A DNA stretch of 64,000 bases from Clostridiaceae bacterium (GCA_009911305.1 QXXC01000009.1:56188-120187), one strand, 5' to 3'. Positions 43,859 to 53,818 are shown, counted from the first letter of the stretch. Made by a program: numbers and translations. The notes: generated from the sequence alone by a model not told the origin.

Positions 43859-44280
43859 ATATCAGCGGATTAACCGAAGGCATCGTCCTGGATCACATCC
43901 AGGCCGGGAAAAGTATGGATATCTATTTTAAACTGGGGCTGGATCGTCTGGACTGTCAGATTGCCATCATCAAAAACGCCCGCAGCCGCAAGATGGGAAA
44001 AAAGGACATCATCAAAATCGACGGCGGCCTCAATCTGGTCAGCTTAGACGTGCTGGGCTACATTGATCACAAGATTACCATCAATATCATACAGGACGGC
44101 CAGATCGTGGAAAAGAAGCGGGTAACGATGCCGAAGATCATTACCAATGTCATCTCCTGCAAGAATCCCCGCTGCATCACCTCCGTCGAACAGGAGCTGC
44201 CCCATATCTTCTATCTGGCGGATCCCAAAAAAGAGATTTACCGCTGCCAGTATTGCGATGAGAAGCATTCGCATAAATAA
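43852..44280 (+). CDS. pyrI: aspartate carbamoyltransferase regulatory subunit
   Basis: 142 residues. It is the allosteric nucleotide-binding subunit of ATCase. The N-terminal domain starts [16 protein letters not shown] and has [12 protein letters not shown]; the zinc domain has Cys in CKNPRC (C-x4-C) and CQYC (C-x2-C). So ATCase here is the two-subunit type with feedback control. Repeat copy 2 follows downstream. Confidence 0.96.
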   Translation: MLNISGLTEGIVLDHIQAGKSMDIYFKLGLDRLDCQIAIIKNARSRKMGKKDIIKIDGGLNLVSLDVLGYIDHKITINIIQDGQIVEKKRVTMPKIITNVISCKNPRCITSVEQELPHIFYLADPKKEIYRCQYCDEKHSHK

Positions 44281-44671
44281 GGGAATGCGGCGCAGTTGCC
44301 CGTGATGGAAAAGCAGGGCAGGTTCATACGCCGGAATACATGTCATGATGTTGGGGTCAAACGATCGTTTGACCCCTCTGATACCGGATTGCTCCGTACG
44401 CTGTACTCCCGCAATCCTCAAAAACATGAAAAGTCCGCCCGGATCGGGCTGCTTTTTCATGGAAGATACACACACGGATTTTACAAATGAACGTTTGAAT
44501 TGCCTTAACTTATGGACTGCGGCGCCTCTGACGAAGACTGCCTGCATGAGTGACCGGACCGCACAGGCAGCGCCCCGCCTGACACAGAACGGCGCCGCGC
44601 TGACGAAGAAATCAGGGCGCTTAGAAGCGCCCGGATCGCGAACATGGCAAAACCTGCTGTTCTCTCCGCCT
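44281..44671. other. gene-free stretch after pyrI
   Basis: It holds repeat copy 2 (44344-44461) and about 200 G+C-rich bases without a gene I can support. Several open frames cross it on both strands but none has a ribosome site with family resemblance. Confidence 0.6.
44344..44461 (-). repeat. 118-bp dispersed repeat, copy 2 (inverted relative to copy 1)
   Basis: Carries the perfect 24-bp palindrome at 44353-44376 (GGGGTCAAACGA and its complement) and the conserved ATTGCTCCGTACG, TGTACTCCCGCAATCCTC core. On the minus strand it encodes an uninterrupted MKKQPDPGG, FMFLRIAGVQRTEQSGIRG frame. Confidence 0.85.
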
Positions 44672-45424
44672 TCACCTCACAAATACCATTCTGCTCTCAT
44701 CCGACATCTCTTCTTTATACCAGAACCCCAACTGTGAAAATGCTTTCATTCCCTCCGGCTGCGTGATCCCGTTTTCAGCCATAAAGCGTACCATCTCCCC
44801 TCTGGCCATCTTCGCCAGAGCGCCCTTCTGCCGTACCCTCCGGCCGCCCTCACCTGGCATGATTTCCCCGAATTCCACGGTAATCAGGCGATCGCCCGGC
44901 TTGATGTATGCCTCCACCGCCCGCGCATACTCCTTTGAGGCCAGATTCACCACCGCATCCCCGCCCGCCGTCACCGCGCGGTATATCTTATCGCCCCAGA
45001 ATGCGTACAGATTCCGGCATCCGTCCACCTCAAGGCCGGCCCCCATCTCCAGACGGTACGGCGTCACGCCGTCGAACGGCTTAAGCGCCCCGTAAAAGCC
45101 TGACAGGATCCACACATGCTCCTCTATGTAGCGCAGGCTCTCTGCTGTCATCACACGGGGGGACAGATGCTGATACTGCAGGCCCTCGTACGATAAAACC
45201 GCCGGCGTCGCGCCGTGCTCCGGATCCATCGCCGCAAACCGTTCGTAATTCAGCTTCGCCAGCTTATCACTGCACTTCCACAGCGCCTTTGCCTGCGCAA
45301 AATCCAGCTCCCGGATCCGCTCCAGAAGCCGCTTTGCCTCATCCAGAAAGCAGGGCCTTCCCGCTGCTTTTAAGCTGTCCGTATCCACAATCATCTTCTT
45401 TGCCGGTGAAATGATTATCTTCAT
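44672..45424 (-). CDS. yaaA: peroxide-stress protein YaaA
   Basis: 250 residues from ATG 45424, seven bases after GGAGGGAAGG. The family start MKIIISPAKKM and the motifs RLLERIRELDFAQAKALWKCSDKLA, ILSGFYGALKPFDGVTPYRLEMG and VNLASKEYARAVE are all present. YaaA lowers free-iron damage to DNA under peroxide stress in E. coli; the same role is inferred. It is the gene next to rnpB. Confidence 0.93.
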   Translation of the reverse strand: MKIIISPAKKMIVDTDSLKAAGRPCFLDEAKRLLERIRELDFAQAKALWKCSDKLAKLNYERFAAMDPEHGATPAVLSYEGLQYQHLSPRVMTAESLRYIEEHVWILSGFYGALKPFDGVTPYRLEMGAGLEVDGCRNLYAFWGDKIYRAVTAGGDAVVNLASKEYARAVEAYIKPGDRLITVEFGEIMPGEGGRRVRQKGALAKMARGEMVRFMAENGITQPEGMKAFSQLGFWYKEEMSDESRMVFVR

Positions 45425-45461
45425 CGTCCTTCCCTCCGTCCCACCGCCGCGTCCTGCCGGC

Positions 45462-45502
45462 AAAAAAAGCAAACAGGAAGACACGCAGAACGCATCCTCC
45501 TG
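45462..45502 (-). terminator. terminator of rnpB
   Basis: On the minus strand CAGGAGGATGCG...CGTGTCTTCCTG pairs (with some G-U) and is followed by GCTTTTTTTG. Confidence 0.75.
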
Positions 45503-45504
45503 TA

Positions 45505-45885
45505 TGCCTGAGCAAAACGATAAGCCGGGTTATGTCGTGAATGGCCATCTATCCAGGCCGGCCGTCGCCGGCCGGCTCCAGCGGCCTACCCGGGAGCAGA
45601 CGGGCCGCCTTACGCCCCCTGTTCGGCCTTGCTTCGGATGGGGTTTACATGTGCCCCGGCTGTTGCCAGCCGGGCGGTAGTCTCTTACACTGCCCTTCCA
45701 CCCTTACCGCAGGCTGCGCGTATGGCCAGAAGGCCGCCCGCGCCGCCTGCGGCGGTATATTTCTGTTGCACTGTCCTTGGAGTCGCCTCCACCAGACGTT
45801 ATCTGGCATCCTGCCCTGTGAAGCCCGGACTTTCCTCACCTGCGGCCTTTCGGCGCCTGCAGCTGCGGCCATTTATCTTACTCAG
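45505..45885 (-). ncRNA. rnpB: RNase P RNA (bacterial class A type)
   Basis: The conserved core is intact on the minus strand: GAGGAAAGTCCGGGCT near the 5' end, ACAGTGCAACAGAAA, GGTAAGGGTGGAA, GTAAACCCCATCCGAAGCAAG and the 3' partner ACATAACCCGGCTTATCG. Ends CTGAGTAA and TTGCTCAG can form P1. It is the catalytic RNA that cuts tRNA 5' leaders. The exact ends are estimated from P1. Confidence 0.95.
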
Positions 45886-45948
45886 TCATACTAGTGTATC
45901 ACACTTTTCTGAACCTGTCCAGCTTGAACCGGCTTTACACCTCATCAT

Positions 45949-47604
45949 TTATACCTTAAAGCAGCTCCCTCCCACAAACTCGCGGAGAATCGAGTTCTGC
46001 GGGATCTGCTCGCTGCTGACTCCCAGGAAGTAATCCAAAAACTTCAAAAGCCGCTTCGCCTCCTGATACTCCCCGCACTCCCTTGGTATTCCGAACAAAA
46101 GCGGCTCCGCATACTGCTTTAACACAGCCAGCTCATACAGAAGCGCGGAATTAAACATCACATCCGCCTCCTCCTGGAACGGGAAGATATTCCTCTCCTC
46201 TCCGCGCCGCACCGAATCCCACATGCGGATGGTCACGCGGGCCGAGGAGCCGCGTGTCCGCGCGTCGCGGATCATGCGGCGGATCAGCCGCCCGTCCGTG
46301 GTGGGGATGCGGTTGTGCTCATCGATATTAAGCTGCGTCAGGGCGCTGATATAGATCTTAAACTTGCTCTCCTTCGGCAGCGTATACGACAGCTCATCAT
46401 TCAGGCAGTGGATTCCCTCGATCACAAGGATATCGTTCTTCCCGAGCGTGAGGGTTGTCCCCTTGTACTCCCGCTCGCCCGTCACGAAATTATAGTGGGG
46501 CATATGCACGGTCTCCCCGGCCAGAAGCGCTGTCATATCCTCATTGAACTGCTTTAAGTCGATGCAGTACAGGGATTCATAGTCGTAATTCCCGTCCGCG
46601 TCCCGCGGGCTGTCCACCCGGTTGACAAAATAATCATCCACCGCGATCGGGTGCGGCTTTAAGCCCAGAGCGCCGAGCTGGATAGAAAGGCGGTGGGAAA
46701 ACGTCGTCTTTCCCGACGAGGACGGCCCGGCCACCATCACGAACTTGCTCCGCCCGGACGATGCGATCTGCTCTGCAATATCCCCGATCTTCTTTTCCTG
46801 CAGCGCCTCCTGCATCTGAATCAGTTCCCCTATCCGGCCCGCGGCGATCGCGTCGTTTAAGGCGCCCACATTCGATACGCCCAGCCTGCGCCCCCACTGC
46901 CCCGACTCCTTCTGCACCTCAAACAGCTTCCTCCTTGGCTTCAGGGGCATAATCTCCTTCGGATTCGCCCTGGCGGGGAGGATCAGGACAAAGCCCTCGT
47001 CATAGAGCTCCAGATCAAAGTAACGGATCAGGCCCGTGCTCTGCGCCATATATCCGTAAAAATAATCCTCAAAATGCTCGATACTGTAGATATTGACCCT
47101 GGACGCGCGGCGGTAATGAAACAGCTTTTCCTTATCATACATGCCGTGGCGGTGAAAGAGCTCCACCGCGTCGTCCGTATTTTCGCTCCGCTTGCGGATC
47201 GGAAGATTCAGCGAGACAAGACGCCGCATCTCCTCCTTTACGCGGTCCAAAAGCTCCTGATCCAGGCAAACCGCCCCCTCAGGCTTTATAAAAAGGCTGT
47301 TTCCCATGGAAAAGCACACCGTCAGCTTCGTCACATTTTCCTTTCCGGCCACATCAAAAAATGATTTTAAAAGCAGGAACAGAGCGCTTCTCTGATAGGT
47401 GGCAAAGCCCTCCCGATCCCTGGCGGTAATAAAGCGCACGCTGCAATCCTCCTTCACCGTCTTGTGCAGCTCCTGCAGACGGCCGTCTGAGAGGACGAGC
47501 AGGATATCGTCCTCCATCCTCTCCTGGTATGCTTCAGCAATCTCTGCGTATGTAACCCCTTCCCTGCAGCTTCGTTTCTCATCTCCTATCGTCACGTTCA
47601 GCAT
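45949..47604 (-). CDS. nucleoside (uridine-like) kinase with N-terminal TGS/ThrRS-like region
   Basis: 551 residues. An N-terminal ubiquitin-like TGS segment and a ThrRS second-domain-like region (VELFHRHGMYDKEKLFHYRRASRVNIYSI) precede a P-loop kinase: MVAGPSSSGKTTFSHRL, AVDDYFVNR, VIEGIHCLND and RLIRRMIRDARTRG. Proteins of this build are widespread in Clostridia; kinase activity on uridine or a related nucleoside is inferred from the fold. ATG 47604 lies after AGGAGGAACG; an ATG at 47619 abuts that site. Confidence 0.85.
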   Translation of the reverse strand: MLNVTIGDEKRSCREGVTYAEIAEAYQERMEDDILLVLSDGRLQELHKTVKEDCSVRFITARDREGFATYQRSALFLLLKSFFDVAGKENVTKLTVCFSMGNSLFIKPEGAVCLDQELLDRVKEEMRRLVSLNLPIRKRSENTDDAVELFHRHGMYDKEKLFHYRRASRVNIYSIEHFEDYFYGYMAQSTGLIRYFDLELYDEGFVLILPARANPKEIMPLKPRRKLFEVQKESGQWGRRLGVSNVGALNDAIAAGRIGELIQMQEALQEKKIGDIAEQIASSGRSKFVMVAGPSSSGKTTFSHRLSIQLGALGLKPHPIAVDDYFVNRVDSPRDADGNYDYESLYCIDLKQFNEDMTALLAGETVHMPHYNFVTGEREYKGTTLTLGKNDILVIEGIHCLNDELSYTLPKESKFKIYISALTQLNIDEHNRIPTTDGRLIRRMIRDARTRGSSARVTIRMWDSVRRGEERNIFPFQEEADVMFNSALLYELAVLKQYAEPLLFGIPRECGEYQEAKRLLKFLDYFLGVSSEQIPQNSILREFVGGSCFKV

Positions 47605-47649
47605 ATCGTTCCTCCTCATATCATCCGTACCATACCATTCATAAAGCCT

Positions 47650-48450
47650 CTACATCACACGGCACGGGAATACCGTCTTCTCCTTCACCGCCCGCACCTG
47701 CCCCCGCAGCCTTCTCTCCAGGTAATCTGCCATAAAATCCACGAAAATATGTTCGATCCCATAATGGCCTGCATCGATCACAGCCATCCCCTGCGCCACG
47801 GCGTCGATCCCCTCGTGGTGCCCGATATCGCCTGTGATATAGACATCCGCTCCGCTTTTTAATGCCTCCTTTAGCGTCCCGCCCCCGGAGCCCGGGCAGA
47901 CAGCGGCCCAGCGGATCCTCTTTTCTCCCCCGTCATCCCCGTACACCGTGACATGCGAAAGCCCGAATGCCTTTTTCACGCGCTCTGCCGCCTCCGAAAG
48001 GCAGAGCCTCTGCTCAAAATCCCCGCAAAGCCCGATCCCATAGGGAACGCCCTCCTTCGTACAGCCCATCTCCTCCAGCACGCAGGTATGCGCAAGCCCC
48101 AGGCGCTCCCCGGCCAGAGCGGCCATGCATCCCGGCGCAGCGTCAAAATTCGTGTGCATCGCATAGTACGGGCGATCCGCCTGAATCAGCCTGAGAAGCC
48201 TGCGCCCGATAAAATCCCGGTCATTTATGCTCCTGACAGGCTTAAAAATCAGCGGGTGGTGCGTAAGCAGCATATCCGCGCCGGCCTCCTCCGCCTGCGA
48301 CAGCACCGCATCCGTGGCGTCCACTGCCACCAGGATCGTCCTCACCTCCTTATCGCTGCGCCCGGCCAAAAGGCCCGGATTGTCCCACTCACAGGCCATC
48401 CCTGACGGAGCCAGCTCCTCCAGGATCTCCATGATCTCACTGCATTTCAT
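47650..48450 (-). CDS. Nif3-like dinuclear metal-centre protein (YqfO family)
   Basis: 266 residues. Metal ligands are in LLTHHPLIF (about 66-74), the AMHTNFD segment and the C-terminal ITGDIGHHEGIDAVAQGMAVIDAGHYGIEHI. GTP cyclohydrolase 1 type 2 is the common database name but the activity is unproven. ATG 48450 follows GAGGAGGCGCA and overlaps the trmK stop by 14 bases, the usual rpoD-trmK-nif3 order. Confidence 0.92.
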   Translation of the reverse strand: MKCSEIMEILEELAPSGMACEWDNPGLLAGRSDKEVRTILVAVDATDAVLSQAEEAGADMLLTHHPLIFKPVRSINDRDFIGRRLLRLIQADRPYYAMHTNFDAAPGCMAALAGERLGLAHTCVLEEMGCTKEGVPYGIGLCGDFEQRLCLSEAAERVKKAFGLSHVTVYGDDGGEKRIRWAAVCPGSGGGTLKEALKSGADVYITGDIGHHEGIDAVAQGMAVIDAGHYGIEHIFVDFMADYLERRLRGQVRAVKEKTVFPCRVM

Positions 48451-49129
48451 ATTGCGCCTCCTCAATCACGGCCAGACGCTCCTTAAGCGCGGCCTGTCTC
48501 TTCCTCATGTTCTCTGTCTGCGCCTCCGAAAGCCCCTCCAGAATCGCGCCCACGGTCCGCTTCTCCCTGTCCAGGCAGCGAAAAAGCGCCGGATCCTTTT
48601 TCCCGATCAGATCCTTTCCGTACTCATAATAGCAGGCCCTGGAAAGCCGCATTTCTCCTCTTGACACTGCCATGACCACATAAAACTTCCCGTCCTCCTC
48701 GACCATGGCTTCCCCGTCGATCCGAAAGCCCGCCTGCTCCAGGAAACGGCGCGTCTCCCCCCAATCCGACTGGGGCGATAAAATAAAATGCTTCACCGAA
48801 TCCCACACATGGCGGCCCTGTTCCAGAATGCGCATGACAAGCTTCCCTCCCATGCCGGCGATAATCACCGTATCCGCCTCTCCCGGCTTAAGCCCCGAAA
48901 GGCCGTCCGACAGGCGCAGCGCAATGCGGTCCGAAAGCCCGTGCTCTCTCACATGCTCTTTCGCGCGCTCCAGAGGCCCTTTCCTCACATCCATAGCCAG
49001 CGCGCGCGGGGCGATGCCCTCCTTCACGAGATAAACCGGTATGTAGCCGTGATCCGTCCCGATATCGGCCACGGCGCTCCCCGGGGCCACAAAGGAAGCG
49101 ATCACATGCAGCCGCTTTGACAGCCTCAT
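48437..49129 (-). CDS. trmK: tRNA (adenine(22)-N(1))-methyltransferase
   Basis: 230 residues. Motif I GSAVADIGTDHGYIPVYLV, AMDVRKGPLERAKEH and the catalytic-side VIIAGMGGKLVMRIL are diagnostic; QSDWGETRRFL follows. It methylates A22 in tRNA. Placed between rpoD and nif3 as in Bacillus. Confidence 0.93.
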   Translation of the reverse strand: MRLSKRLHVIASFVAPGSAVADIGTDHGYIPVYLVKEGIAPRALAMDVRKGPLERAKEHVREHGLSDRIALRLSDGLSGLKPGEADTVIIAGMGGKLVMRILEQGRHVWDSVKHFILSPQSDWGETRRFLEQAGFRIDGEAMVEEDGKFYVVMAVSRGEMRLSRACYYEYGKDLIGKKDPALFRCLDREKRTVGAILEGLSEAQTENMRKRQAALKERLAVIEEAQYEMQ

Positions 49130-49207
49130 CTCTCCCCTTCACCTCCATTCATCTGCAGCAGCCGAAACCGCTGCTTTGGTTCTCTTAAAGTAAGGTATCT
49201 CCTCTGA

Positions 49208-49240
49208 CAGCCCCCTTCCCGGTTCAGACACGCTCCAGCT
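49208..49240 (-). repeat. solo arm of the MITE-like repeat after the rpoD stop
   Basis: Minus-strand GGAGCGTGTCTGAACC begins five bases after the rpoD TAG; TCTGAA subfamily. Confidence 0.5.
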
Positions 49241-50359
49241 CTAATCCAGATAATCCTTCAGCTTCTTGCTCCGGCTCGGATGGCGCAGCTTCCTGAGCGC
49301 CTTTGCCTCAATCTGGCGGATCCGCTCCCTGGTCACGTTAAATTCCTTTCCGACCTCCTCCAGCGTCCTGGGACGGCCGTCGTCCAGGCCGAAGCGCAGG
49401 CGCAGCACCTTCTGCTCCCGGTCCGTCAGGGTGTCAAGCACCTCCATGAGCTGCTCATGAAGCAGCGTATACGTCGCCGCATCTGCGGGAACCTGCACAT
49501 GCTCGTCCTGGATAAAATCGCCCAGATGGCTGTCCTCCTCCTCGCCGATCGGCGTCTCTAAGGACACCGGATCCTGGGAAATCTTCATAATATCCCTCAC
49601 CCGGTCCACCGGCATATCCATGCGCGCCGCGATCTCCTCCGCCGACGGCTCCCGCCCCATCTCCTGGAGAAGCTGCCTGGAGGTGCGGATCAGACGGTTG
49701 ATCGTCTCCACCATATGCACCGGGATACGGATGGTGCGCGCCTGATCGGCAATGGAACGCGTGATCGCCTGCCGGATCCACCACGTGGCGTAGGTGCTGA
49801 ACTTAAAGCCCTTGGAATAATCATACTTTTCCACTGCCTTGATAAGCCCCAGATTGCCTTCCTGAATCAGATCCAGAAACTGCATCCCGCGGCCCACATA
49901 CCGCTTGGCAATGCTCACCACCAGGCGCAGGTTGGCCTCCGCCAGGCGTTCCCTGGCCGACTCATCCCCTTCCTCCATGCGCCTGGCCAGCTCAATCTCC
50001 TCCTCCTGCGAAAGAAGCGCAACCTTGCCGATCTCTTTCAGGTACATCCGCACCGGATCCTCTAAATTCACGCCCTCCGGTATGCTCAGATCCAGATTTT
50101 CCATATCCAGATCCTCCTCGCGGGCCAGATCCTCCTCCAGGAACAAATCGGGATCCATATCCAGATCCTCGTCGAAACGGAGCACATCCACCTTATTCTG
50201 ATCCAGAAAATCATCAATCCGATCCAGCCGATCCGGGCTCAGAAGCTCGCCATGAAAAAAATTCAGAATCTCTTTGTTGTCCAGCACATTTTTTTTGCTT
50301 TTAGCCAGTTCCAGAAGCTGTGCCAGCTTTTCCTCAAATGTAGTCATCTTTTCTTCCAT
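49241..50359 (-). CDS. rpoD: RNA polymerase primary sigma factor
   Basis: 372 residues, the short Gram-positive SigA type. Regions: 1.2 [18 protein letters not shown]; 2 [29 protein letters not shown] and [19 protein letters not shown]; 3 [19 protein letters not shown]; 4.2 [21 protein letters not shown]. Start at ATG 50359 after GGAGGAATTGT; an in-frame ATG at 50380 has no spacing to a ribosome site. Downstream of dnaG by 133 bases. Confidence 0.97.
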   Translation of the reverse strand: MEEKMTTFEEKLAQLLELAKSKKNVLDNKEILNFFHGELLSPDRLDRIDDFLDQNKVDVLRFDEDLDMDPDLFLEEDLAREEDLDMENLDLSIPEGVNLEDPVRMYLKEIGKVALLSQEEEIELARRMEEGDESARERLAEANLRLVVSIAKRYVGRGMQFLDLIQEGNLGLIKAVEKYDYSKGFKFSTYATWWIRQAITRSIADQARTIRIPVHMVETINRLIRTSRQLLQEMGREPSAEEIAARMDMPVDRVRDIMKISQDPVSLETPIGEEEDSHLGDFIQDEHVQVPADAATYTLLHEQLMEVLDTLTDREQKVLRLRFGLDDGRPRTLEEVGKEFNVTRERIRQIEAKALRKLRHPSRSKKLKDYLD

Positions 50360-50492
50360 ACAATTCCTCCATCCTTCCACAGCTACCCCCGCTGCTGCCC
50401 CGCGGTTCTGTGTGTACTCCTGTGCTCTTCCATGCGGCAGATGATGCGCGAAACCGCCCGGACAGCCTCAAACGCCTGCCAATACTCTCATT

Positions 50493-52289
50493 TTATCCCC
50501 ACTCCGGCGAAATATGCAGGCTTGCAAGCCCGGCCTGCTCCTTTATGAGCCTCTGCAGCTCCTCAATCCCTTCCGCGCGCCGGATCTGGTGCTCCAGGCT
50601 GTTTTTTTTGACGCGCCTCACGGTCTCTGAAAACGCTTTTTTCTGCTCCCCGTCTGTCAGCGATTCGCCAAGGGACGCATGGAACAGCGCCGCGACCTCC
50701 CTGTAGCTTCCCTCGTCGTCAATAAAACGATTCAGGATCGCCGCCGGCTTCACCTCCCCCGCCTCATGCGCCTCAAACACCGCCTCAGCCGCGGCCCGGT
50801 AGAGCGGCTTCACGAAATCTTCCGGCCCGATAATGCCGCGGATCACATCAAAAAGCCGCGGCTCCTCGATCAGCCATGTCAAAAGCAGGCGCTCCGACGA
50901 GCGGATCCCTTCCTCCTTCTCCCGCCGCTTCCCGGCCGGCCGCGGCCGCGCCTCCTGCGCCTCCTCCTGCGAAAACCGCTCCGGCCGGCCGGCCGCCGGC
51001 CCGGCGCGGAGCCCCAGCCGGTTCACCAGCGCCTTCAGATCCTCATAGGGAATCATATATTCCCTGGAAACGGCCTGGATGTAATTATCGCGCTCCAGCG
51101 CCTCGGAAAACTCCAGAAGCTTTTCCGCCGTCCGGTTATAGAATTCCGTCTTCTGCTCCGGATCGCCCAGATCACAGCCGTCCCGGATCACATCGATCTC
51201 GAAGAGGAAGCTGTTCCTGGCATGTCCGGCCCGCTTTTTAAACTCCTCCGGCCCCAGTGTTTTCATGAATTCATCCGGATCCTTGCAGGGGCGCATATCA
51301 AGGACCCTGGCCGAAAGCCCGGCCTCCCGCAGGATGGGGATCGCCCGCAGCGCCGCCTTCACGCCCGCCCCGTCGCTGTCAAACGTCAGGATCACCTGAT
51401 CCGTATACCGTTTCAGGAGAAGGGCGTGCCGGCCCGTAAACGCCGTCCCCAGAGAGGCCACCGCATTCGTAAAGCCCGCCTGGTGCATGGCAATCACATC
51501 CATATATCCCTCGCACAAAAACATATGGCGCTCCCTGGATGTCCTCGCATAATTGAGGCCGTAAAGGTTCCGGCTCTTGTCAAACAGCGCCGTCTCCGGC
51601 GAATTTAGGTATTTCGGCTCCCCGTCCCCCAGCACGCGGCCGCCAAAGCCCACCACACGGCTGTTGACATCCATGATCGGAAACATCACCCGGTTGTAAA
51701 ACTTGTCCCGGGTTCCCCGCTCCTCGATCGTCACCAGCCCGGAATCCTTCAAAAATGCGTCCTCATAGCCCTTGCTGCGCAGATAACGGTAGAGATCGTC
51801 GCGGATCTTGTTCGCATACCCGAGCCCAAAGCGGCGGATCGTCTCATCCGTCAGTCCCCGCCCGGAAAGGTATGCATACCCCGTCTTCCCCTGCGGCTGC
51901 TTTAGCTGATAGTAGAAATAATTGGCAGCCAGCTTATTGGCGGCCAGAAGCGCCGCCCGCCGGTCCGCCATGGCCCTCTGCTCTCTGGAATACTCCATTT
52001 TCGGAAGCCGTATCCCGGAACGCTCCGCCAAAAGCTCCACGGCCTCCTGAAATGAATAATTCTCATATTCCATCACAAATGTAATCACATTTCCGCTGAC
52101 GCCGCAGCCAAAGCAGTAATACATCTGCTTTGAGGGGGAAACCGAAAAGGAGGGCGATTTCTCGTGGTGAAAGGGACAGAGCCCGAACAGATTGCTCCCC
52201 TTTTTCTGAAGGCGCACATACCCGGAAATGATGTCCACGATATCGCTTCTCGTCCTTACTTCCTCCAGAACCTCTTCCGGATAAAACAT
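50493..52289 (-). CDS. dnaG: DNA primase
   Basis: 598 residues. N-terminal zinc finger CPFHHEKSPSFSVSPSKQM...CFGCG; TOPRIM core with EGYMDVIAMHQAG and TFDSDGAGVKAA; RVMFPIMDVNSRVVGFGGR. The C-terminal helicase-binding domain (about 450-598) is after an Arg/Pro/Glu linker. ATG 52289 has AGGAGG eight bases upstream (the frame to 52295 begins with TTG). Order dgt-dnaG-rpoD. Confidence 0.97.
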   Translation of the reverse strand: MFYPEEVLEEVRTRSDIVDIISGYVRLQKKGSNLFGLCPFHHEKSPSFSVSPSKQMYYCFGCGVSGNVITFVMEYENYSFQEAVELLAERSGIRLPKMEYSREQRAMADRRAALLAANKLAANYFYYQLKQPQGKTGYAYLSGRGLTDETIRRFGLGYANKIRDDLYRYLRSKGYEDAFLKDSGLVTIEERGTRDKFYNRVMFPIMDVNSRVVGFGGRVLGDGEPKYLNSPETALFDKSRNLYGLNYARTSRERHMFLCEGYMDVIAMHQAGFTNAVASLGTAFTGRHALLLKRYTDQVILTFDSDGAGVKAALRAIPILREAGLSARVLDMRPCKDPDEFMKTLGPEEFKKRAGHARNSFLFEIDVIRDGCDLGDPEQKTEFYNRTAEKLLEFSEALERDNYIQAVSREYMIPYEDLKALVNRLGLRAGPAAGRPERFSQEEAQEARPRPAGKRREKEEGIRSSERLLLTWLIEEPRLFDVIRGIIGPEDFVKPLYRAAAEAVFEAHEAGEVKPAAILNRFIDDEGSYREVAALFHASLGESLTDGEQKKAFSETVRRVKKNSLEHQIRRAEGIEELQRLIKEQAGLASLHISPEWG

Positions 52290-52301
52290 AGGCAACCTCC
52301 T

Positions 52302-53309
52302 CTATATCTTCCAGGACTGCGGGATGAACAGCGCCTCAAAGCGGTCAATCGCATAACCGTCCGTCATTCCGGCAATATAATCGCAGACCGTCCTCTCCTC
52401 TGTCTCATCCCGCTCCCGCATCATCTGTATATACTCCTTTGGCAGCTCCCGGATATGCTTTCTGTAATAATCGTACAGCATGGCCACCATGTGCTGCGCC
52501 TTTGCCTCCTCTGTCTTGGCCGCGCCGCTCTCATACACATTTTCAAACATCCACTTCCTCAGCCCGTGCAGGGCGCTCTCCATGTCCGGGGACATGCAGA
52601 TCTGATTCTTCCCGCAGCTCTGCCCAATCAGATCATGGATCATGGTATCCAGGCGTTCCCGCACGCTGTGCCCCAGCACATCCGTATACGCTGCCGGCAG
52701 ATCCGGCTCGGTAAATATCCCCGCCCGGATCGCATCGTCTATATCATGGTTAATGTACGCAATCTTATCCGCAAGGCGCACGATATGCCCCTCCAGCGTA
52801 GACGGGCAGCCGCTCGTGGGATGGTTTAAAATCCCGTCCCGCACCTCCCAGGTCAGATTGAGTCCCCTCCCCTTTTTTTCCAGTACCTCCACCACCCGGA
52901 CGCTCTGCTCATAATGGGCAAAACCGCAGCCGCAGAGCTGGTTTAAAATCGCCTCCCCCGAATGGCCGAACGGCGAATGGCCCAGATCATGGCCCAGGGC
53001 GATCGCCTCGGTCAGCGATTCATTCAGCCGCAGCGCCTTTGCGATTGTCCGCGCAATCTGCGCCACCTCCAGCGTGTGCGTCAGCCTGGTCCTGTAATGA
53101 TCCCCCTCCGGGGCGAGAAATACCTGCGTCTTGTGCTTCATCCTCCGGAAGGCCTTGCTGTGCAGGATCCGATCGCGATCCCGCTGATACTCCGGACGGA
53201 TATCGCACAGCGGCTCCTCCTTCCTCCTGCCCCTTGTATCCGCGCTCAGAGAGGCAAAGGGGCTTAAATACTGCTTCTCCCATTCTTCTGTCGTTTCTCT
53301 GATATTCAT
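52302..53309 (-). CDS. dgt: deoxyguanosinetriphosphate triphosphohydrolase-like protein
   Basis: 335 residues, HD superfamily. Metal residues lie in RLTHTLEVAQIARTIA, ALGHDLGHSPFGHSGE and LADKIAYINHDIDD; SKAFRRMKHKTQVF is the family N-terminal motif. It splits dNTPs to nucleoside plus triphosphate. It ends 12 bases before dnaG's start, so the three genes form an operon. Confidence 0.93.
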   Translation of the reverse strand: MNIRETTEEWEKQYLSPFASLSADTRGRRKEEPLCDIRPEYQRDRDRILHSKAFRRMKHKTQVFLAPEGDHYRTRLTHTLEVAQIARTIAKALRLNESLTEAIALGHDLGHSPFGHSGEAILNQLCGCGFAHYEQSVRVVEVLEKKGRGLNLTWEVRDGILNHPTSGCPSTLEGHIVRLADKIAYINHDIDDAIRAGIFTEPDLPAAYTDVLGHSVRERLDTMIHDLIGQSCGKNQICMSPDMESALHGLRKWMFENVYESGAAKTEEAKAQHMVAMLYDYYRKHIRELPKEYIQMMRERDETEERTVCDYIAGMTDGYAIDRFEALFIPQSWKI

Positions 53310-53818
53310 AGTGATACCATCCTTTTTCAGAACACTTATGAAATATATTTCAAAAGTTTGCCCATTATCTTACTATGATATCATATTTTTTACTTTTTTT
53401 CAGCCCCTATTCGGATTTATTTCTTACAATTATATGTAACGCAGGCGCGAAATTGTGCAGACATAAAAAAAGAGTCTTTCTGGTTTTTCCGTATGTTTGA
53501 TCTGCGAAAAAACGGCAAAAGACTTCTGCTGTGCTTCCGAACGTGAAACGTTGAACCTGCATGCCTTTTATAGTGTGAGAGAATCGGTTGTCCGGCGCTG
53601 CAGGGCAGCGATGATTCCCTGTTGTATTTTACGAACCCAAAAGATGTTTCGCTGCGGTCCGGCCATCCATACGCATATTGGTTTTGAAGATATACCTAAA
53701 TATATGCATGGCTGTGTAAAAATATGACTTTCAGTTCCGGTTAAAATTTCCCGCATCGTCATAAGCGGCTGAACGGCTGCGCTGGCCGCACGCTTTTCTG
53801 CGCCGGCGCGAAAGATAA
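53310..53818. other. divergent intergenic region dgt / AGCS symporter
   Basis: About 500 bases without a supported gene. Next to dgt it is A/T-rich (TATGATATCATAGTAAGAT on the minus strand may hold its -10, but I see no good -35). 53475-53527 forms an imperfect long hairpin (AGTCTTTCTGG.TTTTTCCG pairing with CGAAAAAACGG.AAAAGACT). A 76-codon frame at 53497-53727 has no family or good start site. No glycine riboswitch core was seen. Confidence 0.5.

Noticed and set aside
45505..45885. Open frames on both strands within 45411-46033
   Set aside because: They cross the RNase P RNA gene, whose conserved core accounts for the sequence.
53497..53727. 76-codon frame in the dgt-symporter gap
   Set aside because: No ribosome site, odd Cys/Arg-rich composition, no family resemblance.
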